64,000 bases of DNA, taken from the NCBI GenBank assembly GCA_963752745.1, contig CAVWAK010000012.1, positions 66,321 to 130,320 of the forward strand. Reading direction: 5' to 3'. The notes beneath the pieces are model-generated. The model searched no databases. It was given only the letters and a program-made list of their open reading frames with translations, and was not told the origin of the DNA. Positions within the stretch are counted from its first letter, which is position 1. Every line of letters begins with the position of its first letter. Positions 26,610 to 35,058 of the stretch are shown piece after piece. The position numbers and the translations under genes were made by a program. The DNA comes from Thiogranum sp963752745 (GTDB taxonomy: Bacteria > Pseudomonadota > Gammaproteobacteria > DSM-19610).

Positions 26610-27800
26610 TCAAGCCAATGCTTCGACAGCCCATTCAGTTCCATTCCAGCGCAATATGCGATCGCAGCCCATTTCGGCAAACGTACCCTCCTGCCCCGGT
26701 AACTGCTGAATCACAGCTTCACCGGCAGCACGCAACTGACCAACCCTGTCGGCCAGCGCAGCATCGTCATCATTCGGCGCCAGGATGGCTTTTCCCATGA
26801 CCGGCCAGTCGCGATTGCCGAACCTCATCAGCATACGCAAATCGGTACTGAAACCGGTTGCGGGCCGCGCCCTGCCAAACACCTTACCAATCTCGTTGTA
26901 TCGCCCCCCGCGTGCCACCTCTTTGCCGTGATCAGCCACGAAGGCCGCGAAAACAACACCCGTCTGGTACTGGTAACCGCGCAACTCAGCAAGATCAAAA
27001 TGCAATGTCACATCCGGCAGTCGCTGACTTGCCAGCGTTGCGATGCGACTGAGATTTTCCAGCGCATTGCGTGCAGCATCACCACTGCCCTCCAGCAACG
27101 CAGTTGCGCGCTGCAACACATCGCTGTCACCGTTCAGTGTCGCCAGTGCAGCGAGACGTTCACGCTGTGCTGTGGACAAATCCAGACCGCCCAGAAACTC
27201 ATTGATCTCGGGAATTGCCTTGCGCTGCAAGGCGTCGAACAGCAAAGCTTCCTGATCATCATCAAGCCCGGCATCACTTGCCAGACCGCGATAAATACCG
27301 ACATGCCCGAGATCGATATAAATGTCCTCAACGCCAGTAAGCTCGAGTGTCGCTACCATCAGGGCAAGTATTTCAACATCGCTCTCTACCCCGGCGTGAC
27401 CGAATAACTCGGCACCCACCTGCAGGGGGCTGCGCGAACCGGCAAGACCATCGGGGCGCGTGTGCAGCACGGTACCCAGGTAACACAGACGACTCGGGGC
27501 ATCATGTTGCAGACGGTGGGCATCGATGCGTGCAGCCTGAGGCGTCATATCGGCACGCAGGCCCAACAACCGGCCCGACAGCTGGTCAATCAGTTTAAAC
27601 GTTTTAAGATCCAGGTCATGACCTGTGCCCGTCAGCAGACCATCGAGGTATTCAATAAACGGCGGCAGGATCAGCTCGTAGCCCCAGCTACGATACATAT
27701 CCAGCAATTCACGACGCAGCTGTTCCAGACGAGCGGCCTGTTCGGGCAACAACTCCTCTATACCTTCCGGCAGTAACCAGCGGTTTTTACCTTTCATCAT
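26610..27800 (-). CDS. hisZ: ATP phosphoribosyltransferase regulatory subunit
   Basis: HisRS-like paralogue that lacks aminoacylation activity and forms a complex with short-form HisG for the first step of histidine synthesis. 396 residues. N-terminus WLLPEGIEELLPEQAARLEQLRRELL, class II motif 2-like RADMTPQAARIDAHRL, and a reduced C-terminal part without the anticodon-binding domain. Found in the hflC-DUF2065-hisZ-purA order common in gammaproteobacteria. Start is one of two adjacent ATGs (27800 or 27797). Confidence 0.94.
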   Translation of the reverse strand: MMKGKNRWLLPEGIEELLPEQAARLEQLRRELLDMYRSWGYELILPPFIEYLDGLLTGTGHDLDLKTFKLIDQLSGRLLGLRADMTPQAARIDAHRLQHDAPSRLCYLGTVLHTRPDGLAGSRSPLQVGAELFGHAGVESDVEILALMVATLELTGVEDIYIDLGHVGIYRGLASDAGLDDDQEALLFDALQRKAIPEINEFLGGLDLSTAQRERLAALATLNGDSDVLQRATALLEGSGDAARNALENLSRIATLASQRLPDVTLHFDLAELRGYQYQTGVVFAAFVADHGKEVARGGRYNEIGKVFGRARPATGFSTDLRMLMRFGNRDWPVMGKAILAPNDDDAALADRVGQLRAAGEAVIQQLPGQEGTFAEMGCDRILRWNGTEWAVEALA

Positions 27801-27832
27801 AGTTGGCCGTTTTAACCTGAAATCCAGCTCAC

Positions 27833-28018
27833 CTAGCGAACCATATACAAGAGCACCAGGCCCGCCATCATACTCACCAGGCCGGAAATCCGCATACTGC
27901 GATCATCGACCTGGGACACCGCTTCCAGCATGCGACGTACAACAGCCGGACTGAGAAACGGCAGAACCCCTTCCAATACCAGCACCAGGGCCAGCGCGGC
28001 CCACAAATCAGTCCACAT
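27833..28018 (-). CDS. DUF2065 family small membrane protein (YjeT-like)
   Basis: 61 residues: helix LWAALALVLVLEGVLPFLSP, a polar turn VRRMLEAVSQVDDRSMRISG, and helix LVSMMAGLVLLYMVR. Standard DUF2065/YjeT organisation, always found downstream of hflC. Function unknown. It is separated from hflC by a strong terminator hairpin and precedes hisZ by 32 bases. Confidence 0.9.
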   Translation of the reverse strand: MWTDLWAALALVLVLEGVLPFLSPAVVRRMLEAVSQVDDRSMRISGLVSMMAGLVLLYMVR

Positions 28019-28047
28019 CGCCCATCCCCGTTATCCGGCTCGTCTGC

Positions 28048-28078
28048 AAAAAAAAGCCGGGCGATGCTAATCGCCCGG
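28048..28078 (-). terminator. Rho-independent terminator after hflC
   Basis: On the minus strand a perfect 9-bp stem CCGGGCGAT/ATCGCCCGG with a 4-base loop is followed by eight T residues (the A run 28048-28055 on the plus strand). It lies 26 bases after the hflC stop, so transcription of the hflX-hflK-hflC group probably ends or is reduced here before DUF2065-hisZ-purA. Confidence 0.85.
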
Positions 28079-28103
28079 ACTTGTTGCAGTTACACTTCCG
28101 GTG

Positions 28104-28979
28104 CTACTTTTTACCCTTGGAGCCGCTGAAGTACTCGAAGAACTCGCCATCGGGCTGCAACAGCATCATGTCATTACCGTCGTTAAAGCTCTGCCGGTAG
28201 GCCTGCATGCTGCGGAAGAAGGCATAAAAGTCTTCATCGGCACCATAAGCCGCGGCGTAAATTTCAGCCGCTGTGGCATCACCCTGACCGCGAATCTGTT
28301 CCGCTTCGTTATAGGCATCTGCAATCAGCACCTGGCGTTGACGATCAGCATCGGCGCGAATCTTTTCCGCTTCCTCGGCGCCCTGGGACCGGAACTCCTT
28401 GGCAACGCGCGCGCGTTCCGCCTGCATGCGACGGAACACCGAGTTACTGACTTCTGCGGGCAGATCCACTCGTTTAACGCGGATATCGACGATCTGAATC
28501 CCGATCTCCTCCGCCTGGGTGCTGGCGTCTGTAACGAGGGTCTTCATGATGGTACTGCGCTCACCGGAAACAACTTCGTTAACGGTACGCTTGGAGAACA
28601 GGCCACGCATGCCATCTTTGACAATCTGCTCAAGCCGCTGACGCGCATTACGTTCATCACCCAGAACAGCAGTGTAAAAACGTCGCACATCGTCAATACG
28701 CCACATAACGAACGAATCAACGATCACATTTTTCTTTTCAACTGTCAGGAATCGCTCGGGTTCAACATCCAGTGTAAGAATACGCCCGTCGAACTTGCGC
28801 ACGTTATTGATAAACGGCGTTTTGAAATGCAGTCCGGGCTGAATATCGGTGCGGACAATCTCCCCGAGGCGAAACAGCACGGCCTTTTCCCATGCAGCCA
28901 CCTGAAACATCGACGAGATAGCTATAAACACCGCTATAACCAGCGCCAGGACGATCGCAAGTACTTTACCATTAACCAT
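28104..28979 (-). CDS. hflC: FtsH-modulating SPFH protein HflC
   Basis: Inner-membrane SPFH/band 7 protein that forms a cage with HflK around the FtsH protease. 291 residues. N-terminal anchor VLAIVLALVIAVFIAISSMF, then the band 7 domain with KAVLFRLGEIVRTDIQPGLHFKTPFIN, and a long coiled coil (about 180-250) containing RMQAERARVAKEFRSQGAEE. C-terminal tail GSKGKK. The start codon overlaps the hflK stop, the normal pairing. Confidence 0.96.
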   Translation of the reverse strand: MVNGKVLAIVLALVIAVFIAISSMFQVAAWEKAVLFRLGEIVRTDIQPGLHFKTPFINNVRKFDGRILTLDVEPERFLTVEKKNVIVDSFVMWRIDDVRRFYTAVLGDERNARQRLEQIVKDGMRGLFSKRTVNEVVSGERSTIMKTLVTDASTQAEEIGIQIVDIRVKRVDLPAEVSNSVFRRMQAERARVAKEFRSQGAEEAEKIRADADRQRQVLIADAYNEAEQIRGQGDATAAEIYAAAYGADEDFYAFFRSMQAYRQSFNDGNDMMLLQPDGEFFEYFSGSKGKK

Positions 28980-30181
28980 TAGCGTGTCTCCCGTGTTTTG
29001 CGTGAGGGACGTGCTGGCTTATCGCTGTCCGTCGAAGTTGTCGGCGTATTGATGGAACTGCGGGCACTGTTACCGTTCGAAGGACGTTTTTCCGACCTGT
29101 TTTTCAATAACTGATCCATGGGCAGATACATCAGATTATTGGAATTCTCTGTGTCGACCATCACTTTACTGGTATTACCCAGCACGGATTCCATAGTCTC
29201 GAGATAAAGACGCTTACGCGTCACTTCAGGCGCCTTCTTGTATTCGTCGTATAACTGCGTAAAGCGACTTGCCTCACCCTCTGCCTTTGCTACGAGCGAT
29301 TCCTTGTAGGCACTGGCTTCCTGAAGATGTCGGGCAGCCGTACCACGTGCCCGAGGAATAATGTCATTGGAGTACGCTTCAGCTTCATTTTTAAAACGCT
29401 CTTTATCCTCGCGAGCCTTGATGGCATCCGAAAAAGCCGCCTGTACTTCTTCCGGTGGCTGGGCATCCTGGAGGTTCACGTCGGAAACGCGCAGGCCTGC
29501 TTCATACACTTCCAGGGCCTGCTGCATTTTTGTCTGGATACTGGCAACCACTTCGGCGCGGCCTTCCTTGAGGACGTAGTCCATTTTGCTCTTGCCGATA
29601 ACTTCACGCACCGCACTCTCGGCCACCTGCTTCAGCACGGAATTGGGATCACGGACATCAAACAGGTACTTGGCAGGATCGCTCACCTGGTACTGCACGG
29701 CCAGCTGAATATTAACGATGTTTTCGTCCTCGGTAAGCATCAGCGCCTCGCGCGGTACCGCTACGGCACCCTGGCCGGTGGTACCGGACCGGTAGCCGAT
29801 TTCAACGAAGCGACGCTGCTCGACGTCGACAATTTCGACCTGGTCTACCGGATAGGGAATCCGCCAGTGAGGTCCCGAGCCGGTTAGCCCATGGAAAGCC
29901 CCAAAGCGCATGACTACACCCTGTTTACCTTCCTCGACGATATAGATGCCGGAAAATGCCCACACCACGGCAATAATGCCGGCGACAAGCCCAAGACCCG
30001 CAAGCCCGGGACCACCGCTGCTACTACCGCTACCGCTACCGCCCTTGCGGCCGCCGCCGAACAAGCCACCCAGCTTGTCCTGCATTTTCTTGACGACCTC
30101 GTCGAGGTCCGGTGGACCCTGGTCATCGCGACCACCCCAGGGATCTTTGTTGTTACCGCCTCCCGGCTCGTTCCAGGCCAT
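28979..30181 (-). CDS. hflK: FtsH-modulating SPFH protein HflK
   Basis: 400 residues. Gly-rich cytoplasmic N-terminus MAWNEPGGGNNKDPWGG with GGLFGGGRKGGSGSGSSSGG, one membrane helix (LAGLGLVAGIIAVVWAFSGIY, about 59-79), and the SPFH domain starting IVEEGKQGVVMRFGAFHGLT. The coiled coil (about 255-330) includes AEAYSNDIIPRARGTAARHL. The C-terminal tail is Ser/Thr/Pro-rich. Works with HflC to control FtsH; located 33 bases downstream of hflX. Confidence 0.96.
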   Translation of the reverse strand: MAWNEPGGGNNKDPWGGRDDQGPPDLDEVVKKMQDKLGGLFGGGRKGGSGSGSSSGGPGLAGLGLVAGIIAVVWAFSGIYIVEEGKQGVVMRFGAFHGLTGSGPHWRIPYPVDQVEIVDVEQRRFVEIGYRSGTTGQGAVAVPREALMLTEDENIVNIQLAVQYQVSDPAKYLFDVRDPNSVLKQVAESAVREVIGKSKMDYVLKEGRAEVVASIQTKMQQALEVYEAGLRVSDVNLQDAQPPEEVQAAFSDAIKAREDKERFKNEAEAYSNDIIPRARGTAARHLQEASAYKESLVAKAEGEASRFTQLYDEYKKAPEVTRKRLYLETMESVLGNTSKVMVDTENSNNLMYLPMDQLLKNRSEKRPSNGNSARSSINTPTTSTDSDKPARPSRKTRETR

Positions 30182-30214
30182 GCATTACTCCGATAATTGG
30201 CAAAGGTGTGAATT

Positions 30215-31534
30215 CTAGGGAGCTTGGGCCGCGCCCGCAACAACTGCCGGCTCCCGTTCGGCGTGAAGATCGTATTTCTGGCCCTCGCGACGGTACAACG
30301 CGTCCAGCTCCAGACCGCTGATACGGATCTCCAGCCACCAGCCACCAGCGTCTGCCGGCAGATCCTGCAGTACTTGTCCGGTTTGATAGATCGCAGCCCG
30401 CAAACGGCCTGCGCTCGGCGGCAGGCACAGCCAGCCGCGGACCTCGTCGGATAAAAAGTACTCGCCCAGCGCCTGCTCCAGCAATTCCAGACCCTCGCCA
30501 CTGACCGCCGAACACCACAGACGGGTTACCTGGTTGTCGAGATCACGCAGCAGGTGCGCCGGCTCGGCACTAAGGTCAATCTTGTTGTAAACGAGAATCT
30601 GCGGCACGTCACGGGCCCCGATACTGTCCAGGACCTCGTTGACCTGTTCGATTCGTGTCTGCCGCTCCGGATCATGGGCATCGACCACGTGCAGCAGCAA
30701 ATCGGCTTCCAGTGTTTCCTCGAGCGTGGCCCGGAAAGCCGCCACCAGCTCATGCGGCAGTTTACGCACAAATCCAACGGTATCCGCCAGCACCACCGGT
30801 CCGAAACCAGGCAAGTCGAAACGTCTCAGGGTGGGATCCAGAGTCGCAAACAGCTGGTCAGCCGCATAGACCTCGGCATTGCACAAACGGTTAAACAGTG
30901 TCGACTTGCCCGCGTTGGTGTAACCGACCAGCGATACTGTCGGCACATCCGCCCGTTCGCGGGCGCGGCGCCCCTGGTTGCGCTGACTACGTACCTTGTC
31001 GAGACGCTTGTTTATCTGCTTGATACGTTGCCCAAGCAAACGACGGTCAGTTTCCAGCTGGGTTTCGCCAGGTCCACGCAGACCGATGCCGCCCTTCTGG
31101 CGCTCAAGGTGGGTCCAGCCCCGAACCAACCGGGTGGACAGGTGTTTCAGCTGCGCAAGCTCTACCTGAAGTTTGCCTTCAAAGGAGCGCGCTCGCTGGG
31201 CAAAAATATCCAGTATCAAACCGGTGCGATCGAGCACCCGCGCCTGAAAATGTTTTTCCAGGTTACGTTCCTGGCTGGGACTGAGTTCGTGGTCAAAGAT
31301 AACCAGTTCAGCCTCGTGCAATTCCAGCTGCTCGCGGATTTCATCAGCCTTGCCGCTACCGACAAAAAAACGTGCATCGGGCGCGTTGCGGCTTGCGGTT
31401 ATTGTGGCAACCGGGCTTGCACCGGCCGACACCGCCAGGTCTGAAAATTCCAGCAAATCTTCAGGTTCACTTTCACCGGGAAATTCGACATGGACAAGGA
31501 TGGCGCGTTCGCCACTTTGGGGACGTTCAAACAT
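30215..31534 (-). CDS. hflX: Ribosome-splitting GTPase HflX
   Basis: 439 residues from ATG 31534 (MFERPQSGERAILVHVEF); a second ATG lies three codons upstream. The N-terminal domain includes VGSGKADEIREQLE and the DHELSPSQERNLE block, followed by the GTPase domain with G1 GYTNAGKSTLFN, G3 DTVGFVRKLPHEL and G4 NKID. HflX rescues stalled ribosomes by splitting them and can respond to heat. Standard neighbour of hfq upstream and hflKC downstream. Confidence 0.95.
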   Translation of the reverse strand: MFERPQSGERAILVHVEFPGESEPEDLLEFSDLAVSAGASPVATITASRNAPDARFFVGSGKADEIREQLELHEAELVIFDHELSPSQERNLEKHFQARVLDRTGLILDIFAQRARSFEGKLQVELAQLKHLSTRLVRGWTHLERQKGGIGLRGPGETQLETDRRLLGQRIKQINKRLDKVRSQRNQGRRARERADVPTVSLVGYTNAGKSTLFNRLCNAEVYAADQLFATLDPTLRRFDLPGFGPVVLADTVGFVRKLPHELVAAFRATLEETLEADLLLHVVDAHDPERQTRIEQVNEVLDSIGARDVPQILVYNKIDLSAEPAHLLRDLDNQVTRLWCSAVSGEGLELLEQALGEYFLSDEVRGWLCLPPSAGRLRAAIYQTGQVLQDLPADAGGWWLEIRISGLELDALYRREGQKYDLHAEREPAVVAGAAQAP

Positions 31535-31590
31535 AAGAAGCATTAACCGGAACCGGGCACCTGTCCCGGTTCACGGTCGACGGTATGGGA

Positions 31591-31845
31591 TCAGGCGTTA
31601 CCGGAATCGGTCTCGTTGCTTTCATCACCACTCGCCAGGCGCACGTTGCGCGCCGGTACCACGGTCGAGATAGCGTGTTTGTACACCATCTGACTGACGC
31701 TGTTCTTCAATAGCACGACAAACTGATCGAAAGACTCGATCTGGCCCTGCAATTTAATACCGTTCACCAGGTAAATTGCCACCGGAATACGTTCCTTGCG
31801 CAAAGCATTCAGGAAAGGTTCTTGTAGCGACTGCCCTCTGGCCAT
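31591..31845 (-). CDS. hfq: RNA chaperone Hfq
   Basis: 84 residues from ATG 31845, with AAGGAG 8 bases upstream; the frame continues to 31902 but the family start is MARGQSLQEPFLNALRKERI. Sm1 motif VAIYLVNGIKLQGQIESFD and Sm2 motif MVYKHAISTVVPAR are complete. Hexameric ring that pairs small RNAs with mRNAs. The C-terminal tail is short (about 18 residues, acidic). Lies between miaA and hflX as in E. coli. Confidence 0.97.
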   Translation of the reverse strand: MARGQSLQEPFLNALRKERIPVAIYLVNGIKLQGQIESFDQFVVLLKNSVSQMVYKHAISTVVPARNVRLASGDESNETDSGNA

Positions 31846-31988
31846 GTCATTTCTCCTTGTTCTAGTAACGTGCACCAAACTTCGTCCTCCTACCCGAACC
31901 AATTAACTGAGTGGGAATGAGCACAAACTTATAGATCCGCTTCCGGATTGCGGTTAAGGTTTTCCATACCGGGAAAACTATAGCACAC

Positions 31989-32930
31989 TCAACTGGCTGC
32001 GGCGCCAGCCCTTTTTATCAGCTCAAGTGCGGCGGCAACCGGGTCCTCCTGCAACGGATCAATCCAGTGACAATCGCGCTCACTTCTGAGCCAGGTCATT
32101 TGCCGCTTGGCATATTGGCGGGTAGCTATAACTCCGCGTTCGACCCATTCTTCCGCCGACAAGTTCCCATCGAGGTGAGCCCAGGCCTGGCGATACCCGA
32201 CCGCACGCATGGACGGCAAATCAGTGTGCAGATCCCCGCGTGCACGCAAATGGCGCACTTCGTCCAGAAACCCCTGCTTCAGCATCAGCTGAAAACGCTC
32301 GGCAATACGCGCGTGCAGCAGTGCCCGGTCACCCGGCACCAGCGCCAGCTTCAGAAAACGGTAAGCCGGCACCGGCTGGCGGCCCCCGGCAAACAGTGCA
32401 CTCATCGGCTCGCCACACAGCTCATAGACTTCCAGCGCACGTTGAATACGCTGCGGGTCATTCGGGTGGATCCGGTCAGCCGCCTCCGGGTCAACCTGGC
32501 TCAACCGCGCATGCATCGCTGGCCAGCCCACCTCGGCTGCCTCCGCCTCCAGTTCAGCACGCACCTCGGCGTCTGCGGAAGGCAGATCAGAAAGCCCCTC
32601 TTCGAGAGCCCGGAAGTACAACGTCGTACCACCAACCAGCAGCGGCGTGTTGCCACGCGAGGTGATGTCATCCATGGCCTGCAGCGCATCGTGGCGAAAT
32701 TCGGCCGCTGAGTAGATTTCTGACGGGTCGCGGATATCGATCAGGCGATGTGGCGCCTGTGCCAGCGTCTGCGCATCCGGCTTGGCCGTCCCGATATCCA
32801 TACCACGGTAGATCAGCGCCGAATCAACGCTGATAATTTCCAACGGTAACTGTTGAATCAACTCTACCGCCAGCCCGGTTTTACCAGAAGCAGTCGGGCC
32901 CATCAGGAAAATAGCTAACGGCTGATTCAT
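31989..32930 (-). CDS. miaA: tRNA dimethylallyltransferase
   Basis: Transfers a dimethylallyl group to A37 of tRNAs reading UNN codons. 313 residues from ATG 32930. P-loop GPTASGKTGLAVEL (10-23), DSALIYRGMDIGTAKP block, and the substrate-tunnel motif PLLVGGTTLYFRAL. The frame extends upstream to 33014 but that part is not conserved. Preceded by mutL 131 bases upstream, followed by hfq, all on the minus strand. Confidence 0.95.
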   Translation of the reverse strand: MNQPLAIFLMGPTASGKTGLAVELIQQLPLEIISVDSALIYRGMDIGTAKPDAQTLAQAPHRLIDIRDPSEIYSAAEFRHDALQAMDDITSRGNTPLLVGGTTLYFRALEEGLSDLPSADAEVRAELEAEAAEVGWPAMHARLSQVDPEAADRIHPNDPQRIQRALEVYELCGEPMSALFAGGRQPVPAYRFLKLALVPGDRALLHARIAERFQLMLKQGFLDEVRHLRARGDLHTDLPSMRAVGYRQAWAHLDGNLSAEEWVERGVIATRQYAKRQMTWLRSERDCHWIDPLQEDPVAAALELIKRAGAAAS

Positions 32931-33061
32931 ATGAATGGTAGTTGATTCATTCAGTGGGCCACGAAACATAAAGCAGCGCGACTGGTGAGTCGATTGGAGC
33001 GCCTGTGCCTGCACCGAAGCCCAATCGACTCACCAGTCGCGCTGCCTCCACCAGAACCCCG

Positions 33062-34861
33062 TCAACGGCCGCGCATAAACAACGCATCCAGCTCCTGCAA
33101 ACTCACCTGCACCCAGGTCGGCCTGCCATGATTGCATTGACCGGAACGCTCGGTACGTTCCATATCACGCAACAGGGCATTCATCTCCGCATGCGTCAAA
33201 TGCCGATTGGCACGCACCGAACCATGACAGGCCATCGTCGACAACAAGGCATTTACAGACGCTTCGATACGCTGGCTATTCCCGTGCGTACGGCAATCCG
33301 CAAGCACATCTCGCACTAACACTGCGATATCAACATCGGCAAGTAATGCAGGCACCTGCCGGACCAGTAGCTGCTCCGGTCCCTGACGGTCAATATCAAA
33401 CCCCAACGCAGCGAACCAGTCGCGGCGCTGCTCTGCTTCATCAGCCTCGGCCTGACTCACCGCCAGACCCAGCGGCACCAACAAGGGTTGCGAACGTATT
33501 CCGTCGTCCTGGTAACTACGCTTTAAATGTTCGTAGGTAATACGCTCGTGAGCCGCATGCATATCCACCAGCACCAGGCCCTGTGCGTTTTCAGCAAGAA
33601 TATAAATACCCTGTAGCTGCGCCAGCGCAAAACCGAGCGGCGGTGATTCCTGCGTTGAATCGATTTCCGACCGTGGTTCTGAAGCACCCGGCGATGGCAT
33701 CTCACCATGCAGGCGCCGGTAGTGACCAAGCTGCTCGCTAACCTGCAACGGCATTCCACTCTGATGCACAGGCATCGGCGAGGCATAACCATTTACTGCA
33801 CTGCCGGCGTAACCTGAAGCTGCGGCACCCAGCTCAGCACCCATCACCGGCTGCTCGGCCGGCCTGACATCGGCCAGGACCTTGTGCAGCGTCCGGTAGA
33901 GAAAATCATGCACCAGGCGCGAGTCGCGGAAACGCACTTCGTGCTTGGCAGGGTGTGCATTCACATCAACGGCAGCCGGATCAAGATCAAGATACAACAC
34001 AAATGCCGGGTGCCGGCCGTGATAAAGCACATCCTGATAGGCCTGGCGGACTGCGTGGGCAACCAGCTTGTCGCGCACAGCGCGACCATTAACGAAAAAG
34101 AACTGCAGGTCCGGTTGGCTACGGGAAAATGTCGGCTCAGCAATCCAGCCGTGCAGGCGCAAACCCGCGGCCTCGTGTTCCAGGCCGATAGCCTGCTCGG
34201 CAAAGCCATCGCCCAGCACAGCACGGATACGCTCGAGCTTGTCTGCTTCGGCATGTATTGCGCGCAAATGATACAAGGCCTTGCGCTGACGGCGCAGGAC
34301 CAGTTCGATATCCGGTCGACTTAGCGCTATGCGCTGAAATACGCCTTCCAGGTGCTTGTGTTCGGTATTGTCGGTGCGCAGGAATTTACGTCGCGCCGGC
34401 ACGTTGAAAAACAGGTCATGAACTTCGATGGTGGTGCCCTGCGGATGAGCTGCGGGTTGGGGATCGACGCCCTGCTCCCTGCCGTCACCCTGGACCTGCC
34501 AGCCGTTGTCTCCCCCGGCGGTGCGCGATTGCAGGGTCAGGCGCGATACGGAGGCAATACTGGGCAAAGCCTCGCCACGGAACCCCAGGCTGGCGACATT
34601 TTCCAGATCTTCGAGGGATGCGATTTTGCTGGTGGCGTGTCGGGACAGGGCCAGGGCGAGGTCGTCTTTTTCAATGCCGTGGCCGTTGTCACGAATCCGG
34701 ATCAGGCGTTTACCGCCTTCCTCGATATCGATTTCGATCTTGCTGGCGCCGGCGTCGAGACTGTTTTCCAGCAGTTCCTTGAGGACGGATGCCGGGCGTT
34801 CCACGACTTCTCCGGCAGCTATCTGGTTGACGAGTTGGGGTTCCAGTTGATGGATGCGCAT
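33062..34861 (-). CDS. mutL: DNA mismatch repair protein MutL
   Basis: 599 residues from ATG 34861 (MRIHQLEPQLVNQIAAGEVV). GHL ATPase motifs: ENSLDAGASKIEID, DNGHGI and SLGFRGEALPSIASV. The C-terminal dimerisation domain carries DMHAAHERITYE, close to the metal-binding endonuclease motif DQHA(x2)E(x4)E with Met for Gln, and also ACHGSVRA and QCNHGRPT near the end, which match the other endonuclease-site motifs. So this MutL may be of the nicking type, as in Pseudomonas. The frame upstream of the start runs through a long inverted repeat and is not coding. Confidence 0.95.
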   Translation of the reverse strand: MRIHQLEPQLVNQIAAGEVVERPASVLKELLENSLDAGASKIEIDIEEGGKRLIRIRDNGHGIEKDDLALALSRHATSKIASLEDLENVASLGFRGEALPSIASVSRLTLQSRTAGGDNGWQVQGDGREQGVDPQPAAHPQGTTIEVHDLFFNVPARRKFLRTDNTEHKHLEGVFQRIALSRPDIELVLRRQRKALYHLRAIHAEADKLERIRAVLGDGFAEQAIGLEHEAAGLRLHGWIAEPTFSRSQPDLQFFFVNGRAVRDKLVAHAVRQAYQDVLYHGRHPAFVLYLDLDPAAVDVNAHPAKHEVRFRDSRLVHDFLYRTLHKVLADVRPAEQPVMGAELGAAASGYAGSAVNGYASPMPVHQSGMPLQVSEQLGHYRRLHGEMPSPGASEPRSEIDSTQESPPLGFALAQLQGIYILAENAQGLVLVDMHAAHERITYEHLKRSYQDDGIRSQPLLVPLGLAVSQAEADEAEQRRDWFAALGFDIDRQGPEQLLVRQVPALLADVDIAVLVRDVLADCRTHGNSQRIEASVNALLSTMACHGSVRANRHLTHAEMNALLRDMERTERSGQCNHGRPTWVQVSLQELDALFMRGR

Positions 34862-34940
34862 CGGGATATGGTACAGGGGTGGAGGTGGGGCGGGAAGTCG
34901 GCCGGGAGTTGCCCGGGGAGACTTTGCATTGTGCGAGGCG

Positions 34941-35013
34941 AAGGTTCCGGGGGCTCTTTTGGGGCTTCGGGTGCTGGCAAGCACAGGCGCCCCAAAAGAG
35001 CCCCCGGAACCTT
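34941..35013 (-). repeat. Perfect 25-bp inverted repeat between amiB and mutL
   Basis: Arm 34941-34965 (AAGGTTCCGGGGGCTCTTTT then GGGGC) is exactly complementary to arm 34989-35013, with a 23-base spacer that contains a further small hairpin GTGCT/AGCAC. The transcript would form a very stable stem-loop 80 bases before the mutL start. There is no T tract on either side, so it is not a classic terminator. It may be a repetitive palindromic element or a processing site. Confidence 0.8.
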
Positions 35014-35058
35014 CACTTTAAGTGTGCAATTAAACTGAAAAAAGGTGAATTTGCTTGC

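Noticed and set aside
28101..28982. 293-codon plus-strand open frame
   Set aside because: Exact shadow of hflC.
30554..31444. 296-codon plus-strand frame
   Set aside because: Antisense to hflX, no family similarity.
34862..34984. N-terminal extension of MutL
   Set aside because: It runs through the inverted repeat and the protein family begins MRIHQLEPQLVNQIAAGE at 34861.
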